Shown one piece after another: positions 23,328-30,739 of a stretch of 39,605 nt of DNA. The translations under genes were made by a program, and so were the position numbers. Where the stretch lies: assembly GCA_020722365.1 (NCBI GenBank), contig DYKY01000009.1, positions 1-39,605 of the forward strand, given 5' to 3'. The notes beneath the pieces were generated by a model. That model had not been told where the DNA came from. It did no database searches and saw nothing but the letters and a program-made list of their open reading frames with translations. Source of the stretch: Thermoflexus sp. (GTDB lineage Bacteria > Chloroflexota > Anaerolineae > B4-G1 > SLSP01). Position 1 is the first letter of the stretch, and every line of letters begins with the position of its first letter.

Positions 23328-24740
23328 ATGTTCAGTTTCTTGAAACGCAAGCGTGACGACTCGCAGCGCGAGCAATCCAAGATCCTGTGGCTCGACCTGG
23401 GCGATCTGGGCGATCTGGTGAACCCCAACGGGCCGCACGAGCAATGGCAAGATCACGGGCTGGGCTTACTGCGCACGATTATGCACCAAAACGGCATCAT
23501 GACCGACATTCTTTCGACGCGGCTGATTACGGCGTGGTCGCAACTGGAAAAACAATTGCCGGGCTACGAGATGATGATTATGAACGTGCGCAGCTATACG
23601 TTCCCGGTAGCCCGCAAGGCCGCACAGCTCTTCAAGCAAATCAACCCCAACGGCGTGGTGTTGACCGGCGGTATGCACGCGACGGTCGCCACCGATGAGA
23701 TGCTCGAAGTGCCGGAGTTTGACCGAATCTGCAAGGGAGCAGGCGAGAAGATTATCGTCGATCTGGTCAAAGACCCGCAAGCATTTCCCCGCGTCGTCGA
23801 AGGCGTAGGGGCGCGCTCGATGGCCGAGTGGCCGATGATCGACCGCACGCTCTGGCCGCAGCCACATCGCCGCCTGCGCCGCACCTTCAACTGGCCGCTC
23901 GAACCCGCGTGCGGCTGGGGGCCGCCGCCGGTCGCGACAATGCTCACCAGCCGGGTGTGCCCCTGGCAATGCGTCTTCTGCAACGAAAGCTCCTACATCC
24001 CCCACATGGGACGCAAGCCAGTCGAGATGACCATCGACGAGCTGAACTACCTCGACGACCATTACACCGTCGGCTCGGTCGTGATCCACGACTCGATGTT
24101 CTTCCAAAACCCGGCCTGGCTGAAAGAATGGCTCGAGGAATACCCGCGCAAGGCGAACAAGCTGTGGTCCTACTGGGCCGCCGGTCGCGCAGACACAGTG
24201 CGCCAGTGGCCCGACCTCTTCGAGGCGCTGGTGCGCGAGACGAACTGGGACCTTATCTCCATCGGGTTCGAGTCGGGCAGCGACCGCATCCTGCGCCTGC
24301 TCAACAAAGAGTGTACCGAAGAGGATAACTACTTCGCCATCGATCTGGTCAACAAGTTGGGCGAGGAATTCGAGCGCAAGGGACGCAAACCGCCGCGACT
24401 GTGGGCCAACATCATCCTCGGCATCCCCGGCGAGACGCCCGAAGATGCATTCAAGACGATGCGCATGGTCAAGTCGATGCGCTACGTTCTGCCCTCATTC
24501 TCGTACTACGCGCCGTATCCGGGATCGGCCCTGGGCTATCAGCTCATCGCCGAGGGCAAGAGCCTGATGTCGAAGGAGAACTATCACCGTTTCCCCGGCG
24601 ACGAGAAAGTCAAGGGCGTCGATTATGCCTTCTACCGCGATCTTTTAGCCGGAAAGTACAACGACGAAGTCAACCGGGGACTCTCCCCGTTGGATCGGCA
24701 GAAACCGGGCGTTTACACGGAGGCATTGACGAAAGCATGA
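23328..24740 (+). CDS. B12-binding-domain-like radical SAM protein
   Basis: 470 residues. The N-terminal about 20-165 has the Rossmann pattern of cobalamin-binding domains (DHGLGLLRTIMHQNG, VVLTGGMHATVA), without a clear DxHxxG base-off histidine. The radical SAM cluster is C211-x3-C215-x2-C218 (CPWQCVFC). The barrel has the IGFESGSDRILRLLNK and ILGIPGETPEDAFKTM motifs typical of this superfamily. The substrate is unknown. The ATG at 23328 has TTAGGAG at 5-nt spacing; a GTG two codons earlier is rejected. The stop overlaps the next start (ATGA), so the following 68-residue protein is translationally coupled. Confidence 0.9.
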   Translation: MFSFLKRKRDDSQREQSKILWLDLGDLGDLVNPNGPHEQWQDHGLGLLRTIMHQNGIMTDILSTRLITAWSQLEKQLPGYEMMIMNVRSYTFPVARKAAQLFKQINPNGVVLTGGMHATVATDEMLEVPEFDRICKGAGEKIIVDLVKDPQAFPRVVEGVGARSMAEWPMIDRTLWPQPHRRLRRTFNWPLEPACGWGPPPVATMLTSRVCPWQCVFCNESSYIPHMGRKPVEMTIDELNYLDDHYTVGSVVIHDSMFFQNPAWLKEWLEEYPRKANKLWSYWAAGRADTVRQWPDLFEALVRETNWDLISIGFESGSDRILRLLNKECTEEDNYFAIDLVNKLGEEFERKGRKPPRLWANIILGIPGETPEDAFKTMRMVKSMRYVLPSFSYYAPYPGSALGYQLIAEGKSLMSKENYHRFPGDEKVKGVDYAFYRDLLAGKYNDEVNRGLSPLDRQKPGVYTEALTKA

Positions 24741-24943
24741 GCAGCTTTACCCATCCTCATACAATGTACCTGTTCGAGATGAAAAACGGCAAGCAGAAGC
24801 TTTCCTGGGGCCAATCGCCCGAGGACGCACTTGATATCCTGCGCATCCGCCTCACCGAAGAGGAGATGGCGGAGATCATCCCCGATCGTTACATCAAATT
24901 TGCGGGGCGCGAGTTGCAGGCGCACATTCACAACCTGGGGTAA
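24737..24943 (+). CDS. 68-residue protein coupled to the radical SAM gene
   Basis: The start overlaps the radical SAM stop as ATGA, and the stop lies 4 nt before the MBL gene's GTG, so it is the middle gene of a tight operon. The sequence has MYLFEMKNGKQKLSWGQSPEDALDILRIRL-like character with an acidic helix (EDALDILRIRLTEEEM) and ends HIHNLG. No Cys and no obvious leader/core division argue against a cysteine-modified peptide precursor. It may be a small partner or regulator. No family is recognised. Confidence 0.7.
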   Translation: MSSFTHPHTMYLFEMKNGKQKLSWGQSPEDALDILRIRLTEEEMAEIIPDRYIKFAGRELQAHIHNLG

Positions 24944-24947
24944 GTCT

Positions 24948-25844
24948 GTGGCAACACAGTGGCATGAGCTAGGCAACGGGAATTTTGCCCTGACGGGCGG
25001 TTCGAATATCGGCGTCATCGTCCGGGAAGGGCGCGCAGTGATCGTCGACGCGGGATTGGACAAAGACGCGGCGAAGAAGGCATTGCGCGCGGCGGAAGGG
25101 ACAGGCGCGAAAGTTGCGGCTCTCGTCATCACCCACGGACACGCAGATCACTTCGGCGGGGCCGGGTGGTTGGCGCAGCAGGCCGGCATCCCGGTCTACG
25201 CGCCGCCGTTGGAGGCCGTCTTTGCGGTGCAGCCGCTCTTGGAGCCATTGTTCCTCTATAGCGGCGCGGCTCCCATCACCGAGTTGCAGGGGAAGTTCAC
25301 GCTGGCGCGCCAGGGGGTGAAGTCGATTACACCGCTGGAAACAGGCCCGCAGGAGATCGCAGGGATACCACTGGACATCATCCCCCTGCCGGGACACGCG
25401 CCGCAACAGATCGGCGTTGGCGCGGGCGACACCTGCTATTGCGGGGACGGCGTCTTTCCTGACGAGACCCTGGAACGCCATCCAATCCTCTTCTGCGCGG
25501 ACATGGATGCATGGCTGGCGACGTTGGAACGCTTTTCCACCCTGCACTATACCTGGTACGTCCCCGGGCATGGCGAGCCGTTACAGGACATTGCGTCGTT
25601 GGCCGAGCGCAACGCCGCTCGCTTGCGAGAGATTCGCACGTGGGTGTGGGAGAGCCTGACAACGCCGCAGGAAGCGCACGACGTGCTACACGATGTCGCC
25701 GCGCGCTACGGCGTCACCTTTGCTGCACCACAATTTTTCCTTCTGGCGCTGACGACGATTCACGCTGCATTGACGTCGCTTCAGATAGCAGGAGAAGCAG
25801 CAGTAGAAATAGCAGAGAACCGGATGATGTGGCGGCGGGTGTAA
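24948..25844 (+). CDS. MBL-fold metallo-hydrolase
   Basis: 298 residues. Metal ligands are in the family motif THGHADHFGG (H63, H65, D67, H68), with later ligands H in PLPGHAPQQ, CGDGVFPD (Asp) and VPGHGEP (His). This is the glyoxalase II-like branch, usually two zinc ions; thioester or phosphodiester hydrolysis is likely but the substrate is unknown. GTG start at 24948 is chosen because GGGGTAAG lies just upstream and it follows the 68-residue gene by 4 nt; an upstream frame that overlaps that gene is rejected. Third gene of the operon. Confidence 0.9.
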   Translation: MATQWHELGNGNFALTGGSNIGVIVREGRAVIVDAGLDKDAAKKALRAAEGTGAKVAALVITHGHADHFGGAGWLAQQAGIPVYAPPLEAVFAVQPLLEPLFLYSGAAPITELQGKFTLARQGVKSITPLETGPQEIAGIPLDIIPLPGHAPQQIGVGAGDTCYCGDGVFPDETLERHPILFCADMDAWLATLERFSTLHYTWYVPGHGEPLQDIASLAERNAARLREIRTWVWESLTTPQEAHDVLHDVAARYGVTFAAPQFFLLALTTIHAALTSLQIAGEAAVEIAENRMMWRRV

Positions 25845-25888
25845 ATACCAAGAACACTAACTCAAGAGAGTCCCGTATGAGGTGAAGT

Positions 25889-26617
25889 ATGTTCAAGAAC
25901 CCAAAGCGATGGCATCGCACGTTGGGGCTATATGTTTTCTTCGCCGGCGTTCTTTTGGGGACGTTCTTCGCTGCATTTGTGACCTGGGCGGATTTCGAAG
26001 CGAGTTTGTTCGACGCCCCTACCGATACGAGCGCACTCAAACTCGAAAGTCTGAAATGTCCCGTCCTCCTAAACCGGGAAGAAACCGGCACGGTCACGGC
26101 AACCTTTGCCAATCCTGCAGAATGGGCGATTCGACGTACGATCGACGCGCATATCAGCCACGGATTCGTCATTTTGATGCGGGAAGAACGCAACCGCATC
26201 GATCTCCAACCCGGCGAGGAACGCACACTCCAGTGGACAATCGCGCCCGAAGACGCAGCATGGGGACGGTTCATCCTTGTCCGCCTCCACGTTCAACGCA
26301 ACGGAGCACTTCCGCCGCGCAGCGGAAGTTGCGGCGTACTGGTGGTCAAGCTGCCCTTTGGCAGCGGAACTCAGATTACTATCGCCACCGTCGTGCTCAG
26401 CGTGCTGTGGATAGTGGCAGGCGCGGTCCTCTGGCTACGCGGCACGGAAGCCCAACGCAAGGATCTGCGCCCGGTCGACTATCTGGCCCTCAGCCTTGGG
26501 CCGCTGACGCTTTTAGCGTTGATTACGAGCATGCTGGGAAACTGGTTTATCAGTCTGATCCTGCTTATTCTAGCCATTCTGGCTATCGTCACCATCGTCA
26601 CCTGGGTATTGAGCTGA
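25889..26617 (+). CDS. Membrane protein with extracytoplasmic beta domain, unknown
   Basis: 242 residues. A transmembrane helix (about 11-33) precedes an outer beta-rich region (about 48-158, FNG3/Ig-like NREETGTVTATFANPAEW...LQPGEERTLQWTI), then three further helices (about 165-187, 203-218, 219-241). The outer part resembles NEW1/CARDB-like modules that are common on surface proteins. No family is named. GAGGTGAAGT precedes the ATG. It is 44 nt downstream of the MBL gene in the same direction and may be the last gene of that operon. A bidirectional terminator follows. Confidence 0.65.
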   Translation: MFKNPKRWHRTLGLYVFFAGVLLGTFFAAFVTWADFEASLFDAPTDTSALKLESLKCPVLLNREETGTVTATFANPAEWAIRRTIDAHISHGFVILMREERNRIDLQPGEERTLQWTIAPEDAAWGRFILVRLHVQRNGALPPRSGSCGVLVVKLPFGSGTQITIATVVLSVLWIVAGAVLWLRGTEAQRKDLRPVDYLALSLGPLTLLALITSMLGNWFISLILLILAILAIVTIVTWVLS

Positions 26618-26640
26618 TGAACCCCCTGTAACGCGCGAGC

Positions 26641-26672
26641 AAAGCGGCGTGTTCGATCGGACACGCCGCTTT
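26641..26672. terminator. Bidirectional terminator between convergent genes
   Basis: A perfect 12-bp dyad: AAAGCGGCGTGT (26641-26652), 8-nt loop, ACACGCCGCTTT (26661-26672). The A-tract and T-tract belong to the arms, so it works on both strands for the membrane protein (+) and YigZ (-). Confidence 0.8.
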
Positions 26673-26738
26673 GACTATGAATGGGTGGCGGATTGGCTTG
26701 AATTCGTTTATTCGCTCCCTGATTCGTGTCGGCAAACC

Positions 26739-27395
26739 CTACACCGACAGACGTCTTTCGACGGGCATAATCGTCGCCTCGTCGGTCTCGACGATCTCCG
26801 CCGTCACCCGCCCGGCGGAAAGCTCCTGTAGCGCCGCCTGGAACGCCGGGAAATGCTCCACGGCGAAGCGCGCAGTCAATGTCACGTCGCCGGCAAAGTC
26901 CTCGTCCAGGATTTCGCCGCGATGTTGAGCCACGAGCAAGCGCGCCGGCTCGAACAGGTTGTACGGGACGGCGAGCATGACGGTATGCGTGGGAACGCGC
27001 TCCGCGAGGGGCAAGACGCGCAGGACCTCGCGGACCGCTTCACTGTACGCCCGCACCAGGCCGCCCGTACCGAGCTTCGTCCCACCGAAGTAGCGCGTCA
27101 CGACCACCGCCGCGTCACCCAGGCCGCTGCCTTGCAACACCGCCAGCGCCGGACGGCCCGCCGTCCCGGAAGGTTCGCCGTCGTCGCTGCAATGCGCGAT
27201 CACCGAACTGCCGTGCCCCACCACAAACGCCGGAACGTTGTGCGTCGCATCGACGAACTCGGCCCGGATGCGTACCACAAACGCCTTCGCCTCGTCCACG
27301 CTGAAGGCCGGCGCTGCCGTCGCAATAAAGCGCGAGTTGACGACGATAATTTCAATGCGTGTCTCACGTGCCGGAATAAGGTATCGGTTCATCAT
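26739..27395 (-). CDS. YigZ/IMPACT family protein
   Basis: 218 residues. It carries the family signature SDDGEPSGTAGRPAL (70-84) and YFGGTKLGTGGLVRAYSEAV (about 100-119), with the C-terminal ferredoxin-like domain (about 145-215). YigZ of Escherichia coli and eukaryotic IMPACT share this fold; IMPACT modulates GCN2 and translation, and the bacterial role is poorly known. Two adjacent ATGs (27395 and 27392) are possible starts; the frame extends upstream to 27449 but would overlap the divergent gene's promoter. A weak promoter (TTGATG-17-TATCAC, minus strand) ends about 9 nt before the ATG. Confidence 0.9.
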   Translation of the reverse strand: MMNRYLIPARETRIEIIVVNSRFIATAAPAFSVDEAKAFVVRIRAEFVDATHNVPAFVVGHGSSVIAHCSDDGEPSGTAGRPALAVLQGSGLGDAAVVVTRYFGGTKLGTGGLVRAYSEAVREVLRVLPLAERVPTHTVMLAVPYNLFEPARLLVAQHRGEILDEDFAGDVTLTARFAVEHFPAFQAALQELSAGRVTAEIVETDEATIMPVERRLSV

Positions 27396-27422
27396 TGACT
27401 TATCGTGATAGAAAACTATACT
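27395..27422 (+). promoter_or_regulatory. Promoter for the minimal nucleotidyltransferase
   Basis: TTGACT (27395-27400), 16-bp spacer, TATACT (27417-27422). The -35 overlaps the yigZ start codon on the other strand, so the two promoters interleave. Confidence 0.6.
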
Positions 27423-27458
27423 TAAAGCATCAATCCAAACCAGCAACACTGTTAAACG

Positions 27459-27803
27459 ATGAAAAAGCGCACAAAACTATCAGCACAAGCTCTTCCTATA
27501 GCCCTCTTGCCGCAACTGCGGCATTATCTGTACCAACTCTACGGCAAGCGGTTGGTGGATGTCGTGCTGTTCGGCTCGTATGCTCGCGGCGACGCGATAC
27601 CCGGATCGGATATAGACGTTCTGGTTGTATTACAAGGCCCGGTCCGGCCCGGAGAGGAAATCGCCCGTGTGGGAGATTTCACTGCCGACCTATCACTGGA
27701 ACACAACGCCGTCATCTCTTGCACCTTCGTCTCAGCAGAACGATTTCGCACTGAGAAAAGTCCTCTATTCTTGAATATCCACCGCGAAGGCATCCGAATA
27801 TGA
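27459..27803 (+). CDS. Minimal nucleotidyltransferase (MNT/pol-beta type)
   Basis: 114 residues. The nucleotidyltransferase core GSYARGDAIPGSDIDVLVV has G39-S40 and metal-binding D51 and D53. Such MNT proteins are commonly antitoxins that AMPylate a HEPN RNase (MntA-HepT) or belong to abortive modules. Here the next gene, 12 nt away, is convergent and there is no HEPN frame in the window, so it is an orphan. The start lacks a clear ribosome-binding site but the promoter 37 nt upstream fits. Confidence 0.85.
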   Translation: MKKRTKLSAQALPIALLPQLRHYLYQLYGKRLVDVVLFGSYARGDAIPGSDIDVLVVLQGPVRPGEEIARVGDFTADLSLEHNAVISCTFVSAERFRTEKSPLFLNIHREGIRI

Positions 27804-27814
27804 CGCCCGAACGC

Positions 27815-30325
27815 CTAATACCAAAGCCGAATAACCTCCACACTTGCTTGCCGCCACCGTTCCGGCTCCGGGAAGGAACGCAGGTAATCCAGAAGTTCGA
27901 ATTTCGGGCCGACGACTAGCCGCGCTGTGAAGGTTGTTTCATCCTGGTTGAATTCGCCCTCGAAAAGCAGCTTCTTCTTCAACGCCTTTTCGGTCACGTC
28001 GAAGACGTAGCCCTCCCCCACCCTGCGAACGTTGACCGGCGCGTAGGCCGCGTGCAGGAAGCGGCGCAGGTGCGACCCGGCATCCGGGAAATGTGCCGTT
28101 GGCAAGGTGAGGGCCAGTTCCATTCGAGTGAAGGTTCCTGGCTCAAAGGTATCGATCCATCCCAAGAAGGGTAGACGGTAGACAGCAAACGGTAGACGGG
28201 GGGAAGAAGCTTCGTTCTTTAGCGTTTCGGCCAATTTCGTTACGTCCCATGCCTTGAGAGCGAAGACCGTCTCGCCGTGAAGGTTAGCAAAGCGGCGGCG
28301 GTTGTCTTTTGTGGTGAAAAGGCTTTCTTCTACCGAAAGCAGGTTGTCGAGCAGGTCGGGATACTGCGCCAGCAAAGCGCGCATCACCCAGGCGTTGAGC
28401 CAGGCGGGATCGCGGCCCGCGACTTCCGGCGGCAGCCGGAAACGCGCGTAGACCGGCTTGAGCCGCCATTTGGTACGCATCACGTCCTCCAATTCGCGCC
28501 GGTACGCTCCGCCGGGGTGCCGCATCGCGTGTCCGATAATCGCGGCCCGCTGCTCGGCGTCGGTACACGCGCCGCACGCGAGACATCGGCTTCCCAGGCA
28601 GTAGCCCGCATCCTCGCCCGCAAGCGCCTGTTGGTATTGGTTGTAAAGAAAACGCGGCGTCACGTCCGAGCGAACAAAGTCCATTGCGAAAGCGTAGTCC
28701 GGCCCCTTTTCGCCCAGGAAAGCCCCATTCCATTGTCCGCGCTCTTCCATCCACGCCCGCAGCGCGTCCCAATAACCGGGCGTAAGCACGATGTCGTAAA
28801 AATGCCCTTCCCGCGCCAGGTCCAGAACCGGCGCGTGCAGCCAGTGCCCACCCAAGGCGAGCACCTGCGAGGCCGCGTACTCGTCCCACGGCGCCGCCAG
28901 GCGGAACTCGAAACCGTTGGTCTCACACGCCGACTTCGCCGGGCCGATCACCTGCCGCCATTCTGCCTCGTCGAGGAACAGCCGGTCGTGACGCAGCGGC
29001 GTGAACGGCATCCGCACCAACAGCCCAAAGCTGAAAATGATCCGCACGCCGCGATTGGCGCGTTGGTGCATGGCCTTCAGACGGCTCACGAAAGCGCGGA
29101 ATTCGTCCAGATCGGCCTCTGTTTCGTGGCCGGTGAGGATGTAGAACAGCTTGATCTCGCGGATCTTCCGGCGCAGCAGACGCGCCAGCACGCTCTCGAT
29201 TTCGGCGTCCGCAAGGCTCTTGTGAAGGAAAGCGCGCATCCGCCGGCTGACGCCCTCGACGCCGAGCGTGAAACTGCGCTTGTCGGCGGTCACCTCCGCC
29301 TCCAGCAAGCCCGGCAACGTCGCCAACACGTCCACGCGCTGGCTCTTGAAGCTCACACGGTCAAACAGTCGGTTAAGCGCCAGGAGCAGCGCCAGAATGT
29401 CCTGGTGGGTGTTGAAGTTGAAACTGTAGAGATCGACTTCGTCCGGCCCCTGCTGCTGCTTGATCTGACGCGCCGCCGCGAGGATCGCCTCTTGCGGCAA
29501 TTCACGGTAGGGTTTACGCTCATACCCCTCGAAACAGAACGTACAGAACGCCGGACAGCCGTAGTTCACCTGTAACTTCGCCGTCGCCGCTTCAGAGCTA
29601 TCCAGCAGAGGATACACGGTCAGCAAATCGCCCCCCGACGGATCGGCGCACACCGCCTTTTTTACCTGTTGATCGGACGGTCCGTTGGCGACCCACAGGC
29701 CGGTCACCGTCCCGGCTGCGCGCAGCAGACGCTCACGCTTGGGAAGCAGCGCGTTCTCGCCGAGCATGCAGGCCAGTGTCTCCACCTCGCGCTCCCCTTC
29801 GCCGAAGAAGAGCGCGTCCGCCACGCAATCGCCTGTCTCCGTGACAATCGCCTGCGCCGCCATCGCGTTGGAGCCACCGAGGATGAGCGGAGGATAGCGC
29901 GAATCCCGCTCGCTGGCGAGTAACGGCACACCGGAATGATGCAGCAGATACGGCAAGTTGATCAATTCCAACGTATAGGCGTTGGAGATCAACACCGCAT
30001 CGAAATCCTCAATGCCGCGCCAGGACTGTGTCCCCACGAGCAGCGGCACGCCTGCCGCCAACAACTGCTCGCGGTCGTACTGCGGCGGAAAGAAAGCCAT
30101 GTCGATATAGGCTTCCGGCAACGCACGACGCACTGCCTGGAAGAGGAACAGGTGCGGCGTCGAGCGGTCCACGTCGCGGAAAGGCGACAGCCGCACGATC
30201 AGCGCGCGGAAACTCGCCGCCTCGAACGCCGGATTGCCGAACGTGGGATTCGGATCAGGGCGATACAACGCTGCCTGCTGTAGCAAGGGCCAGTTTTGCG
30301 TAAAAAATTCATGGCAATGTGTCAT
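27815..30325 (-). CDS. Large radical SAM protein with B12-domain-like N-terminus and extra Cys cluster
   Basis: 836 residues. An N-terminal Rossmann-like domain (about 40-210, DAVLISNAYTLELINLPYLL and PLILGG) is followed by the radical SAM cluster C257-x3-C261-x2-C264 (CPAFCTFC). A second Cys group C576-x4-C581-x2-C584-x2-C587 may hold another cluster. The C-terminal part (about 610-836) has a DUF2344-like look. The family resembles TIGR03960-type radical SAM proteins; reaction unknown. Residues about 709-720 (RLPFAVYRLPF) are encoded by a GTAGACGG-type repeat. Start: ATG at 30325 is favoured because a TTGCCT-17-TACAAT promoter ends 7 nt before it; ATG 30334 overlaps that -10 box, and the frame to 30382 runs through repeat DNA. 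Confidence 0.88.
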   Translation of the reverse strand: MTHCHEFFTQNWPLLQQAALYRPDPNPTFGNPAFEAASFRALIVRLSPFRDVDRSTPHLFLFQAVRRALPEAYIDMAFFPPQYDREQLLAAGVPLLVGTQSWRGIEDFDAVLISNAYTLELINLPYLLHHSGVPLLASERDSRYPPLILGGSNAMAAQAIVTETGDCVADALFFGEGEREVETLACMLGENALLPKRERLLRAAGTVTGLWVANGPSDQQVKKAVCADPSGGDLLTVYPLLDSSEAATAKLQVNYGCPAFCTFCFEGYERKPYRELPQEAILAAARQIKQQQGPDEVDLYSFNFNTHQDILALLLALNRLFDRVSFKSQRVDVLATLPGLLEAEVTADKRSFTLGVEGVSRRMRAFLHKSLADAEIESVLARLLRRKIREIKLFYILTGHETEADLDEFRAFVSRLKAMHQRANRGVRIIFSFGLLVRMPFTPLRHDRLFLDEAEWRQVIGPAKSACETNGFEFRLAAPWDEYAASQVLALGGHWLHAPVLDLAREGHFYDIVLTPGYWDALRAWMEERGQWNGAFLGEKGPDYAFAMDFVRSDVTPRFLYNQYQQALAGEDAGYCLGSRCLACGACTDAEQRAAIIGHAMRHPGGAYRRELEDVMRTKWRLKPVYARFRLPPEVAGRDPAWLNAWVMRALLAQYPDLLDNLLSVEESLFTTKDNRRRFANLHGETVFALKAWDVTKLAETLKNEASSPRLPFAVYRLPFLGWIDTFEPGTFTRMELALTLPTAHFPDAGSHLRRFLHAAYAPVNVRRVGEGYVFDVTEKALKKKLLFEGEFNQDETTFTARLVVGPKFELLDYLRSFPEPERWRQASVEVIRLWY
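28169..28203. repeat. GTAGACGG-family repeat inside a coding sequence
   Basis: GGTAGACGGTAGACAGCAAACGG-type units, matching 12573-12620. On the minus strand it is read in frame as Pro-Arg-Leu-Pro-Phe-Ala-Val-Tyr-Arg-Leu-Pro-Phe, an in-frame insertion in the radical SAM gene. Confidence 0.85.
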
Positions 30326-30332
30326 CACCGTC

Positions 30333-30361
30333 ATTGTACCTGAAGGAGAGGCAGGAGGCAA
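30333..30361 (-). promoter_or_regulatory. Promoter of the large radical SAM gene, probably leaderless
   Basis: Minus strand: TTGCCT (30361-30356), 17-bp spacer, TACAAT (30338-30333), then 7 nt before ATG at 30325. The -35 lies within a CCTCTTGCCTC-type repeat. Confidence 0.55.
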
Positions 30362-30388
30362 GAGGCAAGAGGCAGGAAGCAAGAGACA
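30346..30388. repeat. Low-complexity GAGGCAGGAGGCAAGAGGCAAG repeat
   Basis: Degenerate 7-nt units (AGGCAAG, AGGCAGG) upstream of the radical SAM gene. It supplies the possible -35 of that gene on the minus strand. Confidence 0.7.
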
Positions 30389-30407
30389 AACAATAGCCGA
30401 TACACCT

Positions 30408-30469
30408 CATTCGCTGATTCACCCATTCGCTGATTCGCCCATTCGCTCATTCGCCCATTCGCTGATTCT
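30408..30469. repeat. 9-nt tandem repeat ATTCGCTG/ATTCGCCC family
   Basis: Seven near-copies of (C)ATTCGC(C/T)(C/G). It belongs to the same family as 14074-14114 and 17475-17583. It sits between the divergent radical SAM and ABC-F promoters. Confidence 0.85.
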
Positions 30470-30477
30470 GAAATTCG

Positions 30478-30486
30478 TGGTATAAT
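30478..30486 (+). promoter_or_regulatory. Extended -10 promoter for the ABC-F leader
   Basis: TGGTATAAT, immediately after the tandem repeat. It is the start of a 5' leader of about 245 nt that contains a leader peptide, a hairpin and a terminator before the ABC-F gene. Confidence 0.65.
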
Positions 30487-30513
30487 CTCGTCCGTAAAGG
30501 CAGGTAAAAAACG

Positions 30514-30591
30514 ATGATTCGCTTTTCGATTGGACAATCAGCTTTGATGCTACGAGGCGTCGTCTGTTTTAGCGCAGCGCACCGGCTTTAG
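30514..30591 (+). CDS. 25-residue leader peptide upstream of ABC-F gene
   Basis: ATG at 30514 has an AGG-type ribosome-binding site (AAAGGCAGG, 30497-30505) at 8-nt spacing. The peptide begins MIRFSIGQSALM, has a hydrophobic middle and ends with a TAG at 30589-30591. The stop falls in the loop of a strong hairpin (30573-30602), as expected for a regulatory upstream frame. Leader peptides in front of ABC-F genes such as VmlR sense antibiotic-stalled ribosomes. Its translation is not proven; the position is the main argument. Confidence 0.65.
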   Translation: MIRFSIGQSALMLRGVVCFSAAHRL

Positions 30592-30602
30592 GTGCGCCTG
30601 CG
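30573..30602 (+). promoter_or_regulatory. Hairpin overlapping the leader-peptide stop
   Basis: 11 bp with one C bulge: 30573-30583 pairs with 30591-30602; the 7-nt loop is GGCTTTA, and the stop codon spans the loop-arm border. The left arm contains AGCGC that can also pair with GCGCT in the downstream terminator, so a ribosome on the frame could switch the fold. Confidence 0.7.
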
Positions 30603-30637
30603 AACAACACTTGCATTTCATTTGTTAATCAGTTCAG

Positions 30638-30674
30638 AGCCGTGGGCGCGCTCGCGTCTGCGGCTTTTTGTTTT
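30638..30674 (+). terminator. Intrinsic terminator (attenuator) in the ABC-F leader
   Basis: A 12-bp stem (30638-30649 with 30654-30665, three G-U pairs), a GCTC loop, then TTTTTGTTTT. It lies 65 nt before the ABC-F start codon and so would stop basal transcripts. Confidence 0.85.
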
Positions 30675-30739
30675 CTCCTAATCTCTTTCCTGCACACGCA
30701 CGCGAGACTTCCACGGCTTGCTAATCCAGGAGGGAGAAA

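Noticed and set aside
24737-24943. Classic Cys-type RiPP precursor next to the radical SAM gene
   Set aside because: No cysteine, no Gly-Gly or repeated core, so the precursor reading is not supported beyond position.
26641-26672. Regulatory operator at the 12-bp dyad
   Set aside because: It lies between two convergent gene ends with A/T tracts on both sides, so a bidirectional terminator is simpler.
28277-29575. 432-codon plus-strand open frame
   Set aside because: It is antisense to the well-motivated radical SAM gene, with no domain and Arg/His/Gln-rich composition typical of shadow frames in GC-rich DNA.
30408-30469. Possible CRISPR array
   Set aside because: Units are 9 nt, contiguous and degenerate with no unique spacers, and no cas genes are present.
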